A stretch of DNA of 64,000 bases from Thermochaetoides thermophila DSM 1495 (GCF_000221225.1 NW_006383034.1:2294001-2358000); one strand, 5' to 3'. Shown: positions 34,999-47,139, counted from the first letter of the stretch. Program-made: numbers and translations. The notes: generated by a model not told the origin, from the letters alone.

Positions 34999-35297
34999 AC
35001 GAAGAAAGATGCAATTTGGTGCACTTGGACCCACGACACTGCTTGCCAGCACGACGGGGATCTCCTTGACGCAACAGCGGCATTTCCTTGCTCTCTATCC
35101 CAGGAAAAATAGGTAACTAACGGAGCCTGGTACAACAAGTCCATGGCGTTATCTATTAAGGTTTGACCATTGCCGTCATGTTAATCTATGAACCCTAAAT
35201 CTAGCCATTTCTTTGAATGCTTGCCTTGTGAGTGGTAGATCGCAAATTCACTACCGGTGCATTCTTGCTTGTGCTAGTATGTGCTCTCACTTAACCA

Positions 35298-37439
35298 CTA
35301 CTCTTCCTCGTCGCCCTCCAACCAAACCTCGTGCCCGTTACCCTCGCGAACAAACAGGCTGGCGATAAACCCGCATATCGCGATGCCACTAAGCCCCCAC
35401 CATACGGCCCCGACGATACCCCTGGCAAGACCTAATCCGTACAAAAAACCTCCAGTCACAGGACCTACTGTCCTAGCAAAGCTACCAACACTCTGTCCAA
35501 TGCCGTGCACAGTACCCAGCACACTTGGATGTGGAGTGCAGTTGTTGACCAAGATAGTCTGAGCTGGCAGGGCAAAGGTCCGTCCGATGACCTGAATGAA
35601 GAGCACCAAAGTGATTGCTATCCATACTAGCACGCCATCCTTGGGGCTTGGCGGTGGGCTATCGCTTGGTAGCAGACTCAGGAATGGCACAAGGAAGTAT
35701 GTGACGGGGAAGAATAACAAAAACAATCGCCAGCTGTGGAGTGTGCCAAGTCGTGATGATAGCCATGGGTAGACGAACAACTGTAGACCAATTCCTATGG
35801 ATCCCAAAATTGCCATAGCCATGCCAACCTCGCGTGGACGTAAGCCCAGACCGCCGGTGAAGATAAAAGGGAGGTGACGAGGTAATGCGTGTGATGATTC
35901 AGGACCTTTGGCTGGGTCATAGACAGGGGTTGAGAGGAAGACATTCCATAACGAATTGAAGGTTCCAACGTGGAAACCAAGGAGAAAGCTGGCAATGAAG
36001 GTCGAAATAACATTTGGGGTAAAGATGTGGCGGAATGGCAGCTTTCGAGTATACCGGCGTCGAGCCAGTTTCCGAGGGGCAGGGGACGAGGAAGAGGAAA
36101 TTGATGATCGGTGACAGCGTGTGTTTCTAGACCGATCAACGTATGCATTGTCATTGTCAGACGCTAGAAGTGTATACCCTCCGCTCCGTCGAAAGTGGAA
36201 CAGCCATGTAGCAATCTTCTGGCCATATTCTAAGCCCCGATCACGCATCCCTAGGCGTGAATCTAGTGTCTGTGCCCTTGTTAGATGCACAGATCACTGG
36301 ACAAAAACATGAGATGCGATACCTACCTCTTCCAAACAAAGCCAGACAGAAAGCATTGCACAAAAAAGGAAGAAAGCAGAGACAAGGTTTGGGGTGGCGT
36401 ATGGGAAACGCTGGAAGAAGGCAATGTTCCCAAATAGATCCGGATAGCTACCAGCAGGGTCCGATAGGACCCCCCCGAGTATTGGTCCGATAATGGTACC
36501 AATATTGAATGTCATGGGCAGTAATAGAAATGCGCGAGACTGGTACCTGTAGGTTGTTCGCGTTAACGTTGAAACTGACAAAAACTCGCTAACTGGAATT
36601 CCGAGGGCATCCAAACTCACTTCTTTTCTCGGATTGTCTCGCTTATCCTAACCCAAAGCTGTCAGCACAACACATGATCTGAGAATAGTTGGAGCACAGG
36701 TGACAACACTCACATGGTTCTCAAAACGCCTACATTACCGTTAGTGATGCCTCCAAGGCATCGGAATAAGAGTGCCTGCCAGAAAGTGGTCGAAAAGCCA
36801 AATCCGATACTCGAAACAACTAATATCACACATGCATTAGCATTACAATAGACGCTCAATTTCCACCAGGATGGATGTTGTGACTCACGGGTACCAGCAA
36901 GACCAATTAGCAAGACAGTCTTACGGCCAAACCTACTAGAGTCGGCAACCTGACCCCAGAGCATGGCCGTCAAAAACTGAGCCGCCGTAAAGCTCGCGCT
37001 GCCGACATGGTATTAAAAATTGCCACTTCCCAAGGCATTGCCGCCATGACAACATTTGGAAAGACACCTACTGTATAATACCTGCTTGGCTCGAGATCAC
37101 GGAATTGGGCAGACTGGGATCAAACCACTTGAGCTGATAATACAGATATGATTGGAGCGAAGTCTGCGTGAGAGGCTCGCTCAGTCTTGCCAAAGTGATA
37201 ACAATGAGCTGATCCTTTCGAGGGAGATCGCTCCAGGCAACTACCCGGCTTTCCTGGTCGTCCCGGGGCGGCGAGTGAGTGGTAGAACCTAGAGAAAACT
37301 CGGTGGATTCTGCATCCTGGGAACGGAGAGGTGGAAATTGCCGTTCTATTTCTGCATCGGCACAAGCCCGGATCGGTCTCGGAAAGATCTCGACGTCATT
37401 GTTATCAGAGGTCGAGTGGTGAGCCTGGTGGTTGCCCAT
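35298..37439 (-). CDS. Major facilitator superfamily transporter
   Basis: Six exons on the minus strand: 37439-37072, 36998-36889, 36819-36714, 36647-36621, 36546-36327 and 36269-35298, giving 600 aa. Exon joins restore QAGII-ASFTAAQFLTAMLWGQ, LIGLAGT-LVSSIGFGF, RTM-ISETIREKK-YQSRAFLLLP and LCLEE-TLDSRLG. MFS motif A is clear between helices 2 and 3 (WGQVADSSRFGRKTVLL). NIGTIIGPILGG lies in helix 5, and a long Ser/Arg-rich cytoplasmic loop (about residues 280-350) separates the two six-helix halves. The fit is to the fungal YCR023C/ZIF-like branch of MFS permeases (tetracycline-resistance-type fold), whose substrates are mostly unknown. The start is the first ATG (MGNHQAHH); upstream there is only a TTG in frame. 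The 27-nt exon 4 is very short but well bordered. Confidence 0.85.
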
Positions 37440-40400
37440 AGAGAATACAGAGCCAAGATGGACCCGACTGAACTCGTACAGACTCAATGACGGTCGGAAG
37501 ATGATACGTTACTATCGCGAATCTGAGGAGATGAAGAGAAACGCAAATAGTATTCACGAGACCGGCGGCATGCGAGCTCTCGTGCTGTCGGGTCTGATCT
37601 TGGGAAACGCTACAGACGGGGCAGCACCTGGAGAAACAATTGCGCAACCTCACCCGTCATATACCGACGTTCCCCAATCCAGATATGTGAAAAAAATCAG
37701 AGCCTATAGCAACACCCATCAACACCTCCGAGCAGAGGAGAGAGCTCCCCGCGATAAGTGGGTACAGTTGACCATGTCGGAGCAGGGCCGGAGTTAAGAA
37801 GCTCACACATTCTCCATCTGTCGTTGCGATTTAGATCCCCTTGTTTTGGCGTTGATGCGATTTGAGCGCCTGGTGGCGCAAGTGAGTCTGTGAATGATCC
37901 CCACGTGCGGGGTCAGCCAATCGAATAGAGCGAATCGCGCGGCGCTAAGCCTTAGTAACGTGCTGGCCTCGTCCCTGGAGTTGCATCGGGAATCGGGAGC
38001 GGCTAATGGCAACTCTGAGATGCAACGCTGCCACAAAGTCTAATTTCATCAACAACCGTCATCGCGGAGCTGCTCGCACTCCTGCCTAACCAACGTCATC
38101 TAGACCGGACTGATAGCGACATGTCTGATGCCCAGACCGTTGAAATTGCTATGCACGGGCAATTTACTTTGCGATTCTTCCCTTTTTGACTAGGCGATCA
38201 GTTGCTTGATGACCACCATGCTGCCTTATCGTGCTCATGTTCTGGGCCAGGGAGCCGCGCGACAGCGGTAGATGTGCGCTTGATATCATATCTTGATTGA
38301 AGAGCTTGCGACACAGCCTGCTCCACTCGCATACCGTAGACATGTACGATCGACTCTGCTACACAGCTAACCTCTAATGCATTGATACACTAAAGCTGTC
38401 TATCGCCTACCCTAATCCGGTCTCTCTGCAATCAAGGGCAAATGGTTGCAATACTGAGTCCAGCTTACCCACTGAAAGTAACCAACTAAAAGCCCCAAGC
38501 AGCACATCACCTGCTGATCCACCTCGGGCTCCATGAGGACCAAATATCTCTTCAGCAGCAAGTGTGTGTTTGCTAACGCCAGCGGCATTTCCGTACAAGC
38601 ACCTTACACGAGGCCAGTTCTCTTTCGGATAATTATTGTCGATCCCGGGTGCTAATCGCCACCGATCAGTTTATCAGAGTGGCATCCTATCACATCCACA
38701 ATGACGTCAACTGGCCGGTCCAACTACAGCACCCCTTGTTGGACATGTCCTCAGCTACGAAGCAGCCTTTTTTTTAAAAAAAAACGCTGCTGGCGAGATC
38801 GGTCTATTGGCAATGGGAAACTCCAACTCCTGACACCCAGGTTCCCAGGTTTTAGCGCTCTTTATTCGTGCAGCAGTTCGACATCTCTCAGGGGAGTTAT
38901 AAGTTGCCTCCTTACGGTAGCTGACGAGAGCTCCAGAACGCTCTTACTGGTAAGTGTGGAGTAGTCATCCAACGGTTGTCTGTGTACGTTGATGTCTAGC
39001 CATCGGAGGCACTAGATAGCATGCTCCCCTTGACAATTGCGGTTGGATGAGCTAGGAAACCTGGACATTGATGCGCTTTTTTGTTTGCGGCTTAGCCTTC
39101 GCCCCCCAAATGGCACGGGACACAGTGTCTCCGAGTGGCTTGGCCGAAAGATCCGTGATTCTCATTTTCAATGGACATGGCCTGGGTACACAGGTGAGTA
39201 AGTGCCTCTCTAGTTTTCCGGAGTTGTGGGCATTGCCTTCTCCAAATTAGTCACGATTGTCGGTCGACGATACAAGTTCAATTGGATGGCATCTTCCGGC
39301 TATGCCTACAGGAGGGACCGATGGTGGAACAAGGACAAGCCAAGCACATCTGGGGTGCCAAAGGCCTCGCCTCAGTAAGCCAAAGCGCGAGGGGCGAAAC
39401 TCCATGCCCTACTGGCTCCCAGCTGCACTGTCCAGCGATACTGATCGAGAACCTTGCGAACTCCACATGTTTTTTACTGCCTCTGGTTAATCATGCTTTT
39501 TGGGGAAAGGAGTGCAAGTTGATATCTGCTGTCTGCAGGAGAATCCAAGAGCTGAACGCTTGATCTGCTTCCCCGCTTAGCCCTTAACAAGGAGCTACAT
39601 CTTTACAGTAGGTATATTCCTATCTAAGCTCAGCCACTAATATACCGTCCTTGTTTCCTCCAGTTACTTGGGTACCTTGTACATAACCAAGCATCTGGGC
39701 TTTTCCCTGGTTTCTGCGCCCGTATACCGTTCCCCCTTTTCAAAAGAAAAAGGTGAAATCAAAATTAAAATAAAAAAAAAACAATTACAGAGGGTGTCTT
39801 TAGTTTCAAGTTAACTGTCGTCTGGTAGATCCACTCCACCCGCCGGCCATAGTTGGCTCCACCGAGGATCGGCACTTGCGGGTTAGCGTGTCTCTATTCC
39901 TGCTAGCGAGTTCAAGAAAGCTTAACACAACATCCTGGCCGTATCCCAGCTGAACTCTAGGTTATTGTAGGTAGAAAGGTGTGATGTCCCCGAAACACCA
40001 GCAACAAGTTTCCTCTCAACCGTTGGTGTCCCTAATTGTTGACGAACTCTTCGACATAAGCCCACAAAGCATGTGCTTGCCCTTTTGATTTTCGAAAACA
40101 TGTTATAATGACTGTATTTGCTCCGAAATGCCGAATCACCCAAGCGCCATATGCTTCTCCGCAGGTCTTGCCTAAATCAGATGAAGTGTCCCAGAAATAT
40201 ATCGAGTTATAACGCCGTCCCCTCTCCCCTGAACTCCCCACTGAACTCTCAACCACCTTGTCCGATGCCCACGATACTTCACTGTAACCTCAGAGATCCG
40301 TCCCGAGAAACAACGCCCTTCTTCCCATGATAAAACCCGCCTGCCAACCCGAGTTTCCTTGAGTGATAATGTCGCGCTCTGCTTGCCAATGCCCTCATGC

Positions 40401-40517
40401 AGCAATGTCGAGTCTCAAGACTCGTTCTATGTGCTCCTATGTCGTCAAAGCAAGCGTTGTTGTATCTTTCAGTTCATCAACACCGTACTGAAATCCTTTC
40501 TTTGATGTGGTGCAGTC
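37440..40517. other. Gene-poor 3.1-kb region
   Basis: No convincing gene is visible between the MFS start and the bZIP stop. The right end holds the bZIP 3' flank. An isolated perfect CRE-type palindrome TGACGTCA occurs at 38702-38709, and a T/A inverted run at about 38769-38784. The sequence is not as AT-rich as the transposon block on the right. Confidence 0.4.
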
Positions 40518-41545
40518 TCATTGAAAGTATGACGCTGTAGGGTACAAGGACCAAGGTTGATGTGGGACATAAGCCGATGATGTTTGAGTAATGGTGGCGC
40601 TTGGGTAATGTTGTTGGTGCCCTGTAAGTGAACAGCACATCACATTAGCAACAGTGTCGATCTTTGAAAGGGATTCAGTTCCAAAGGAGCGTACCAGCGT
40701 TGATATTTTGATATTCTTTCGATTCAAGACAAGGAGATGACTGTCCCGGCAAGACGGATCCCTCAACCATGGAAGACGGCACGCTGGTAGGGATGTATGC
40801 CGGGACGTAGTCGTCTGCCGGCCCAACTGATGAACATGGGCTTGAAACTCCAGAAGGAACAGCAACTGTAGATGAAACGGGAACGACTGTTGGCCACGAG
40901 TGACATGGTTCGGGAGTGGGAAGGTATGATGTTTCGAAGGGAGCCTGTCCATTATACTCTGGTGTAATGGTGGGAACGGAGGGAGGAGGGCCCGAGACAG
41001 GAGACGCTGCTTGTGGCAATCCATCCATATCAAAACCTTTTGATGTACTCAGTTAGCGGATTGAATCATGAGGGAGGAAATATAGCGCCATACCTGGGCC
41101 TGGATATGCTGGATGGCTAGCTCGACAGGTGCATGCAGAAAGCCTGCGCTCTAACTCTCTGTTTCTCTCCTGTAATACCTGGCACTTTCTTCTAAGCTCA
41201 CCAACTTCTCGCTCCAGATTTGCGATGGTCGACTTCGTACGAGCCCGGATTGCCCGTTGTGCTTCTCTGTCGTTGGCGCGCTTTCTAGCAACTTGTTCGG
41301 CTGACATGGTCGACACGCTCCTGCTGCCTAGATGCCGAAATGAGACATTGTCAACCGATGATCGAATACGGGGAACACCAGGTAAAGGACCGTCGTAACT
41401 AACCCTTCTTCTTGGCTGGTTTGCCAGTAGGCTTAGGGACTGGCAGTTTTCGGGAGCACATGGGGGTAGAGTCGATGGATTGACCAGCAGATTGCGACTG
41501 TGACATGTTTGGATGTTCAGCTTTGTGTTCGACTGTCGTAGGCAT
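40518..41545 (-). CDS. bZIP transcription factor
   Basis: Four exons on the minus strand: 41545-41404, 41327-41094, 41036-40695 and 40621-40518, giving 273 aa. Introns are 76, 57 and 73 nt. The start ATG gives MPTTVEHK; upstream is only an in-frame TTG. Exons 1 and 2 join to a Lys-rich stretch and then a classical bZIP: basic region ARKRANDREAQRAIRARTK (N-x-x-x-Q-R-x-x-R variant typical of fungi), followed by leucine heptads in LEREVGELRRKCQVLQERNRELERRL. The remainder is Pro/Ser/Tyr-rich (probable activation region) and ends YPTASYFQ. The last intron (GTACGC donor, GCTAATG branch site, TTACAG acceptor) replaces an early TGA at 40675. It is a nuclear DNA-binding dimer; target genes cannot be deduced. 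C-terminal cysteines are sparse, so it is not an obvious Yap/AP-1 redox sensor. Confidence 0.88.
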
Positions 41546-43161
41546 GGTGCTTATTATGATCTCAACGCTGAAATGTGTCCGGATGGTTGGCAAGTATAAT
41601 CCTCGAATCGCACGTGTTGGCCGAAAATACTGCCGGGAGATGTGTTTGGACAGGGCGAAGCTTATTCTGACAAATCCCAGATATCCCGGGCCCTCGCCCT
41701 TATAAGATTTGCTTGACTGCTTGTAAAAACCCCATCATGATGCGGCATGGCCGGGCTTTTGCCCCAGGTGGAGCATGTTGAGCATACTGGGGTATCGATG
41801 GAAGACAAGAGGTGTCACCGTTGCCCCATCCCCAGCAGGGGGCTCGTCCTAGCAGCCGATAGAGGATGGTGGAGGCTGAGAGCTGAGAATTGGTGCTGGG
41901 ACTCGATGATCAAGTGGATCAACTTGCCCAGGGCACAGGCAGGAAATGCCGGTTGTTGCGACCGAAGATGATCACATTGTCGCTCCCGGATATCTGGGTG
42001 GGAAAGAGATGGCCCTCGCATGGCGCCTAATCAAGTGGCATCGTTAACCACATTGACCGTTCGATGTACATAGGTCAAGGTAAACCCTCAAGACAGTGAA
42101 TGCTCAGTGCCTTAGCTAGACTTTTTGGCCTATCACCTTCATTTATTTTTGAGTAATGACAGGTTCAAGTTTGCCCTTCGCCTTGGCGGTAGCGTTGGAC
42201 ATGAACAGACAAACTACGAGTGACCCGAGCAAAGTAATCGCCAAATGCAGAACACAATGTTAATTAATTCAGGTGCTTGGGTAACTACATCTTGTCGGCT
42301 TGCTAGGCATGCTTTGGCCTTACTAGAACCTCAAGTACTTGCACCGTATCGCAGTGGGTTTGGCCATGGATTTTAGGGAGGAGTGGACATGGAGGAATTT
42401 AGGCCTCAAATAGTACAAGTGTACACCAGGGGAGCTTTAGCCAAGGAAGCACACATATTTAGTTAGCAGATGTGGATAAGCCGTCTAATAACTGGCGTCA
42501 ATCACCAGAACAACCTACGGGATAGTGACGCCATGACCGATCCGTCCCACGTACTGCTTGTGTATAGCTGGAGACATCCGAGCTGCGCCCACGATTTTAC
42601 AATCACTTACTTCAAGGCACTTAAACGCTTAAGGATGGGAGCGCCGATTTTCATTTGACTTGCTCCTTCATTGCTCGTCGTAATATGTTACATCGACGGT
42701 CGAATCGGCCGATCTACTCTGCCCAAGAGACCGTGGCAACCGCGGACTGTTTGTGATGAAAAAGCGGAGACTTTTCCCCTAGAATGATCAAGGAATTGGG
42801 GAGGAGAGATCTCGCCCTCGTATGTTTATCGACGGATTCCTGAATGAGCAACAAGGGCTCATCAAACTCCCAAGACAAAGCTGCGAATACACCAGCCAGA
42901 GTAAGTCCTGACACATATATTGTGAGTCACGAACTCCATTCGGCTGGCCACGTTTAAAATGAGAGATATTACCTCGCCACATCAAAAATCACATACCTAT
43001 TGCGACTGTCGGCGGGGAGGGGAACGACACTTGCGAAGGGCTCTGCGGTCCCCCTAAATCAAGAAGAGAATACCGGGAACTTGTGGCGATAGCTGCATCG
43101 CGATGTGTCTTTGGTCATACTATGTTGAATATCCTGTCAATACGGTTTGCCTAGAGGAAGC
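41546..43161. other. Intergenic region between bZIP and pseudouridine synthase genes
   Basis: This region includes the bZIP promoter (left) and the 3' flank of the pseudouridine synthase gene (right). Open frames are short and none is protein-like. No RNA gene was recognised. Confidence 0.4.
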
Positions 43162-44742
43162 TTAATCAGGGATATCGTTCCCTGCTGCGACCACAAGATC
43201 CTCCAGTCCGCCGACCTCAGTTGGGCCGCTCTTCCCTTCAGGGGGTAATGCCCAAGAGGGCAAAGGGCTGACATAACTCCATTTACCCTCGATATCCTCG
43301 TACCGAAGACTATGGAGCCACAGTGAGAGTTCCTGTTCTCCAGGATCGGTATACAAGGGAGTTTTGCAGATTTCGCACACTTCCCCAGACATCTTCTCCG
43401 CCCTTTTTTTGTAATACTCATCCACCATTTCGTCGTGGTAGGCGACGGCATCAGCCACTTGGTCCTTGCCCATGCGAGAAAGGCGCGTTATGACATCCTC
43501 GTCGCTGTTTTGGGTTGCATCCGCATCGTTAAAACCCAAGTCAAAGCCCCAGACCTTCTGGTTTGCGTAAATGGGATCATTTTGAATCGGATGACCAAGG
43601 AACTGCAGATGCACCCGAATCTGATGTGTCCGTCCCGTCACAGGAAGGCAGCGGACGATTGAATACCCCTCGTCTATTCTGCGCTTGTCAGAATTGGACC
43701 CTTGCTCCATAACCCCAGACTCCAATCGTGCGCCACTGTTCAGCGAGCTATCAGAACCTTGCGCAGGGCTCGAGTTTGTGGCTGGAGGGTAATAAGCGAG
43801 ACGTTTAAACACCGTCCTCGCAGGCTTGCCGTTGGCCCTCACCCTGTTGAGACCTAGCTTCGGTGAGATTTGAAGAATGGGCTGGTCACAGACAATTTCG
43901 CCATCGGGAAATTTGCCGATAACACGAGCAATATACTCCTTCCGGACTGTACGACGCAGAATCTGAGTGCCCAAGCGGTCGGCAGCCTTCGCAGTCTTAG
44001 CGAGGAACATGATTCCACTTGTCAGCCTGTCGAGCCTATTGCAAGGTTTCGGAGAAAAACCGGGTGGCCTCTCGGCTTTCATAATCTCAACGACAGAATT
44101 GTAATGGTACCGTCCCGCCGGGTGAACGGGTACGCCCGCTGGCTTGTTGATTACTACCATATCATCATCTTCGTGAATAATGCGGATCGGTTCGGCGGTG
44201 ACGGGGGGCTCGTGGCGATGTGTTGTGTGCGAGACAAGGTCGCCGTTCTTCATAATGTAGTCCGGGCCCACCACCTTGCCATTGACGAGAACGTGCCCCG
44301 TCTCCATGGCAGTCCGATAGTACTCGAGAGGTCTGTCACGGAATTCGGCCTCGAAGATATCGATCAGTTTCCTGCCGCGCCATCGTTCTTTGCACCATGT
44401 GTTGTATGTGTAGAAGTAGGGAACAACCCGGCGCAAGCCGTCCTTGAAATAATATTGCGCAACTCTGGGCGGGGGTAGGATCAGGATGTCGGAACTGGAC
44501 GATGAAGTAGCGGCATCATTTTCAATATTCTTTGGTGAATCATTCTTGGGGCTGCTGTCTTGACTGTTCTGTGATGACGAGGATGGCGCTAGCGACGAGG
44601 ATGACGATGGGCAAGGAGCCTGCGCGACAAGATGGCCAAGGGACTCTGCCATCCTCAGGCGCCGGATGGGCAATGCCGATAGGTATTTTAGGAAAGCCAG
44701 CGTTGACTTGACGGGGGGCAGCACACAGGTTGCGTGTCGCAT
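43162..44742 (-). CDS. PUS9: RluA-family tRNA pseudouridine synthase (Rib2/Pus8-Pus9 type)
   Basis: A single exon encodes 526 aa. An S4-like segment (RDRPLEYYRTAMETGHVLVNGK) precedes the RluA catalytic domain: IIHEDDDMVVINKPAGVPVHP, then PCNRLDRLTSGIMFLAKT with the catalytic Asp at about residue 238, then RCLPVTGRTHQIRVHLQFLGHPI. The order and YYFKDGLRRVVPYFYTYNTWCKERW at the N-terminus are typical of fungal Rib2/Pus9 proteins, which make pseudouridine 32 in cytosolic or mitochondrial tRNAs. There is no deaminase domain like that fused in yeast Rib2. The first 30 residues are basic and lack acidic residues, as in a mitochondrial presequence. A second Met (M31, MAESLGHL) could start a cytosolic form. 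A CEICKTPL motif near the C-terminus adds a possible CxxC site. Confidence 0.9.
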   Translation of the reverse strand: MRHATCVLPPVKSTLAFLKYLSALPIRRLRMAESLGHLVAQAPCPSSSSSLAPSSSSQNSQDSSPKNDSPKNIENDAATSSSSSDILILPPPRVAQYYFKDGLRRVVPYFYTYNTWCKERWRGRKLIDIFEAEFRDRPLEYYRTAMETGHVLVNGKVVGPDYIMKNGDLVSHTTHRHEPPVTAEPIRIIHEDDDMVVINKPAGVPVHPAGRYHYNSVVEIMKAERPPGFSPKPCNRLDRLTSGIMFLAKTAKAADRLGTQILRRTVRKEYIARVIGKFPDGEIVCDQPILQISPKLGLNRVRANGKPARTVFKRLAYYPPATNSSPAQGSDSSLNSGARLESGVMEQGSNSDKRRIDEGYSIVRCLPVTGRTHQIRVHLQFLGHPIQNDPIYANQKVWGFDLGFNDADATQNSDEDVITRLSRMGKDQVADAVAYHDEMVDEYYKKRAEKMSGEVCEICKTPLYTDPGEQELSLWLHSLRYEDIEGKWSYVSPLPSWALPPEGKSGPTEVGGLEDLVVAAGNDIPD

Positions 44743-45124
44743 GCGCCGCGTACTGGGGATTCAATCAAGAAACCAATACAAAAGACCCTGCGTTTCGTCA
44801 AGATGCTGCTGAATGATCCCTCTGCCAGTTGTCTGGAAAATTTAGGCGGTGAGACGAGGCACAACTGCACCGCAAGCAGGGATTCCCCGCAATCCCCGCT
44901 CCACGGGTCCGCTGCTACCCCTGCTGCAGCAGAGAGCACCGACACTTGCCGCAGCCTCGGCTTGAACACCTGCGGTGGTTAAGGTTCGGATGAAGATAAA
45001 TATCATCGATTTGATGCCGATCGATCCCCGAAATTATGGGAGGTGTCTGAGTGTTTTTGTATGCTGAGAGAATCCAACTGTTGTCTTGGTTTCAGAGCAA
45101 GCTTGCCTTCTGCCATTGACTGCG
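44743..45124. promoter_or_regulatory. Shared divergent promoter region
   Basis: A 382-bp gap separates the start codons of the pseudouridine synthase (-) and the thioesterase (+). Both promoters must lie here, so co-regulation is possible. No specific site was recognised. Confidence 0.4.
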
Positions 45125-45723
45125 ATGGCTGACCTCAACAAGTTGAAGAGCCGCAAAAGAGCGGACTACCCTTACATCTTGGAGTACCGCACTCGATGGT
45201 AAGCAAGCTTCCCTGCTATCATTGGGCATCCTATTCGACAGTTAATTTAAATGTTATCCCCTATCATTTGCTTCGTGTTCTGCGTTTGCTCTCTCAAACG
45301 AGTCACATTGCTCACTTATCATCAAGGGCCGACAATGACATGTACGACCACATGAACAATTCCATTTACAACTTTCTGTACGACTCAGTTATCAACACAT
45401 ATCTTATCGAAAACTGTGGTCTTCACCCGCCTACATCGCCGCAATATGGCATGGTTGTTCACTCTCACAACGATTATTTCTCGTCCATCTCATTCCCTGC
45501 TGTTGCAGAGCTTGCACTACGTGTCAACCGTATTGGCAACTCAAGTGTCACGTATGAGATCGCTCTATTTGAGAAGGGTCAGGAAGCTGTCAAGTCCGTA
45601 GGAGAATTCGTTCAAGTGTTTGTCGACCGTGAGACTGGGCGTCCGAATAGCAAGGGCATGAATCCAGAGCTGCGTCGAGGACTTGAGCGGATACTAGTCA
45701 AGTCTCCAGATAGCAAATTATAA
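45125..45723 (+). CDS. Hotdog-fold thioesterase (4HBT family)
   Basis: Two exons (45125-45198, 45327-45723) encode 156 aa, separated by a 128-nt intron (GTAAGC donor, ATCAAG acceptor). The join restores LEYRTRW-ADNDMYDHMNNSIYNFLYD, the diagnostic start of YbgC-like 4-hydroxybenzoyl-CoA thioesterases, with the W-x-D-x-D-x-x-x-H-x-N-N motif that carries the active-site Asp. The rest (YEIALFEKG, FVQVFVDRETGRP) fits a single hotdog domain of normal length. The likely reaction is hydrolysis of a short or aromatic acyl-CoA; the substrate is unknown. This is the last intact gene before the repeat-rich, AT-rich block. Confidence 0.88.
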
Positions 45724-45897
45724 CATAAATCAAAGCTTGATATGAAGGACCAACCATGTAATTACTGAAGGAGCTAATTGATAAATTATCTTAGGCAGAC
45801 TTGGGTAGTAGTAGTTAATGCATATATATATAGGTCTGGAAAGGGGGCATAGACCATTGGAGGAATACGCAATAGCTAAATGACAACCTAAACAAGT

Positions 45898-46455
45898 TGT
45901 TACGGCTGGTAGCGTAGACCGGCAGCTGCACCGCAGACAGCATAGCAGGGGGCCAACGGGAAGGCCCTGAGTGGAGTCAAGAGGCGGATCAACCAGAAGG
46001 GGAAGCGCATTTATTACAGTTCTCATACTGCGATACACTGCAATAACCGCGAGAAAAGCCATCATCAAGGGCCAACCAAATAGGCAATGGTAACAATGTA
46101 GACATGCAAACAGCTTCCAATATAGATATGCATGTAGAAGCACCCATTCCCCGGAACCATGACGAGGACTCCTCATGCAGCAATAGAAACAGTTGTCAAC
46201 CAACAGCTGGTGATGGTTGACAACTGTTTCTATTGCTGACTGAAGAAGTCCTCCTAACGAGCGGCTAGCTAGGTCCTGTATACATGAGAATCTCCTTCGG
46301 CAATACTCCTGCCATCACAAGTACCACCGAGTGATACTGAAGTATCACGCCATGATAATTTGGTCTTGGCGGTGATATTGACCTGCTGGTCTGTCCTTCG
46401 GTATTTCGCATCCTGCTTTTCTCGGCAGAGTCTCCTCGTTCCGTTGGCCGTAACA
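45898..46455. mobile_element. Two LTR-1 relics fused head to head
   Basis: The segment begins TGTTACGGC and ends GCCGTAACA, the outer (3') end of the LTR-1 family in opposite orientations. At the centre is a 22-bp perfect inverted repeat (46180-46201 and 46215-46236; GCAATAGAAACAGTTGTCAA core) with a 13-nt spacer. Imperfect pairing continues outward for about 15 bp more. The outer halves differ, so the two copies were not identical when they met. No protein is encoded. Confidence 0.7.
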
Positions 46456-46465
46456 ATAAGTAGGA

Positions 46466-46765
46466 TGTAACAATCCAGAAAGACCTTCTGAAATGAGTTC
46501 GAGAGTTGCCAGGCTTCTGGATTGAGAGACAGGAGTTTACACGCAAATAGAGTGACCGTTATGGTTACCAATTGGTAAGCAACTGTTTGTATTGCTGACG
46601 GGAGAGTTTCTTGGGTCATATGGCCCATGCTTGGAATCTATATACATCTCAAGCAATTTTGTGGCTTCCCTTCTTCCTCAACAGCACAGAATGTTGAGGG
46701 TCAGCATCCTTGGGTGTTGAAGAACACTTCCCCAATGTTCAGTTGTTGAGGGCGGATACGCGAAT
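46466..46765 (+). mobile_element. LTR-2 fragment, forward
   Basis: It starts TGTAACAATCCAG and contains the family blocks TTGAGAGACAGGAG, TTGGTAAGCAACT and CAACAGCACAGAATGTTGA, as in the copies at 47140-47461 and 60293-60681 (reverse there). It is truncated at the right. Confidence 0.6.
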
Positions 46766-47139
46766 AAGATCTATTCTACTGAATTGTATCCTAATAGTAC
46801 ATGGGCATGATATTATTCCACAAAGCTATATTTTACGATATGTAGGTATCAAGTGACAGTAGAGATAGGTTATAAAGATGGATTTTCCTGATAGACGTGT
46901 TATAAGAATAAGTGCTTTTTCGACAGGATAAAGATCTAAATCATCATTATTGGAAGAGTCTAAGCAGTAAAAAGTTAAGGTTTCTTACATGTATCCTAGT
47001 AGTCCTTTGATACCCTGATACTGTCTACAAGTATACTAAAACTCCTCACATATAAAAATATAAAGAAGTATACATATCACCTACTTAAGATGAACTTGAT
47101 ATTGACTCTATAGCGTTGTGGCCTTAGTATAGAACTATT
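46766..47139. other. AT-rich spacer between repeats, no gene seen
   Basis: AT-rich sequence without coding frames. I could not assign it to a repeat family. Confidence 0.35.

Noticed and set aside
43870..44478. 202-codon plus-strand frame opposite the pseudouridine synthase
   Set aside because: It is antisense to the conserved RluA domain and lacks any family features.
45898..46236. CRISPR-like interpretation of the recurring CAACAACTGGTGA blocks
   Set aside because: Copies are dispersed over 18 kb in both orientations with no regular spacers, and the host is a eukaryote; they are transposon relics.
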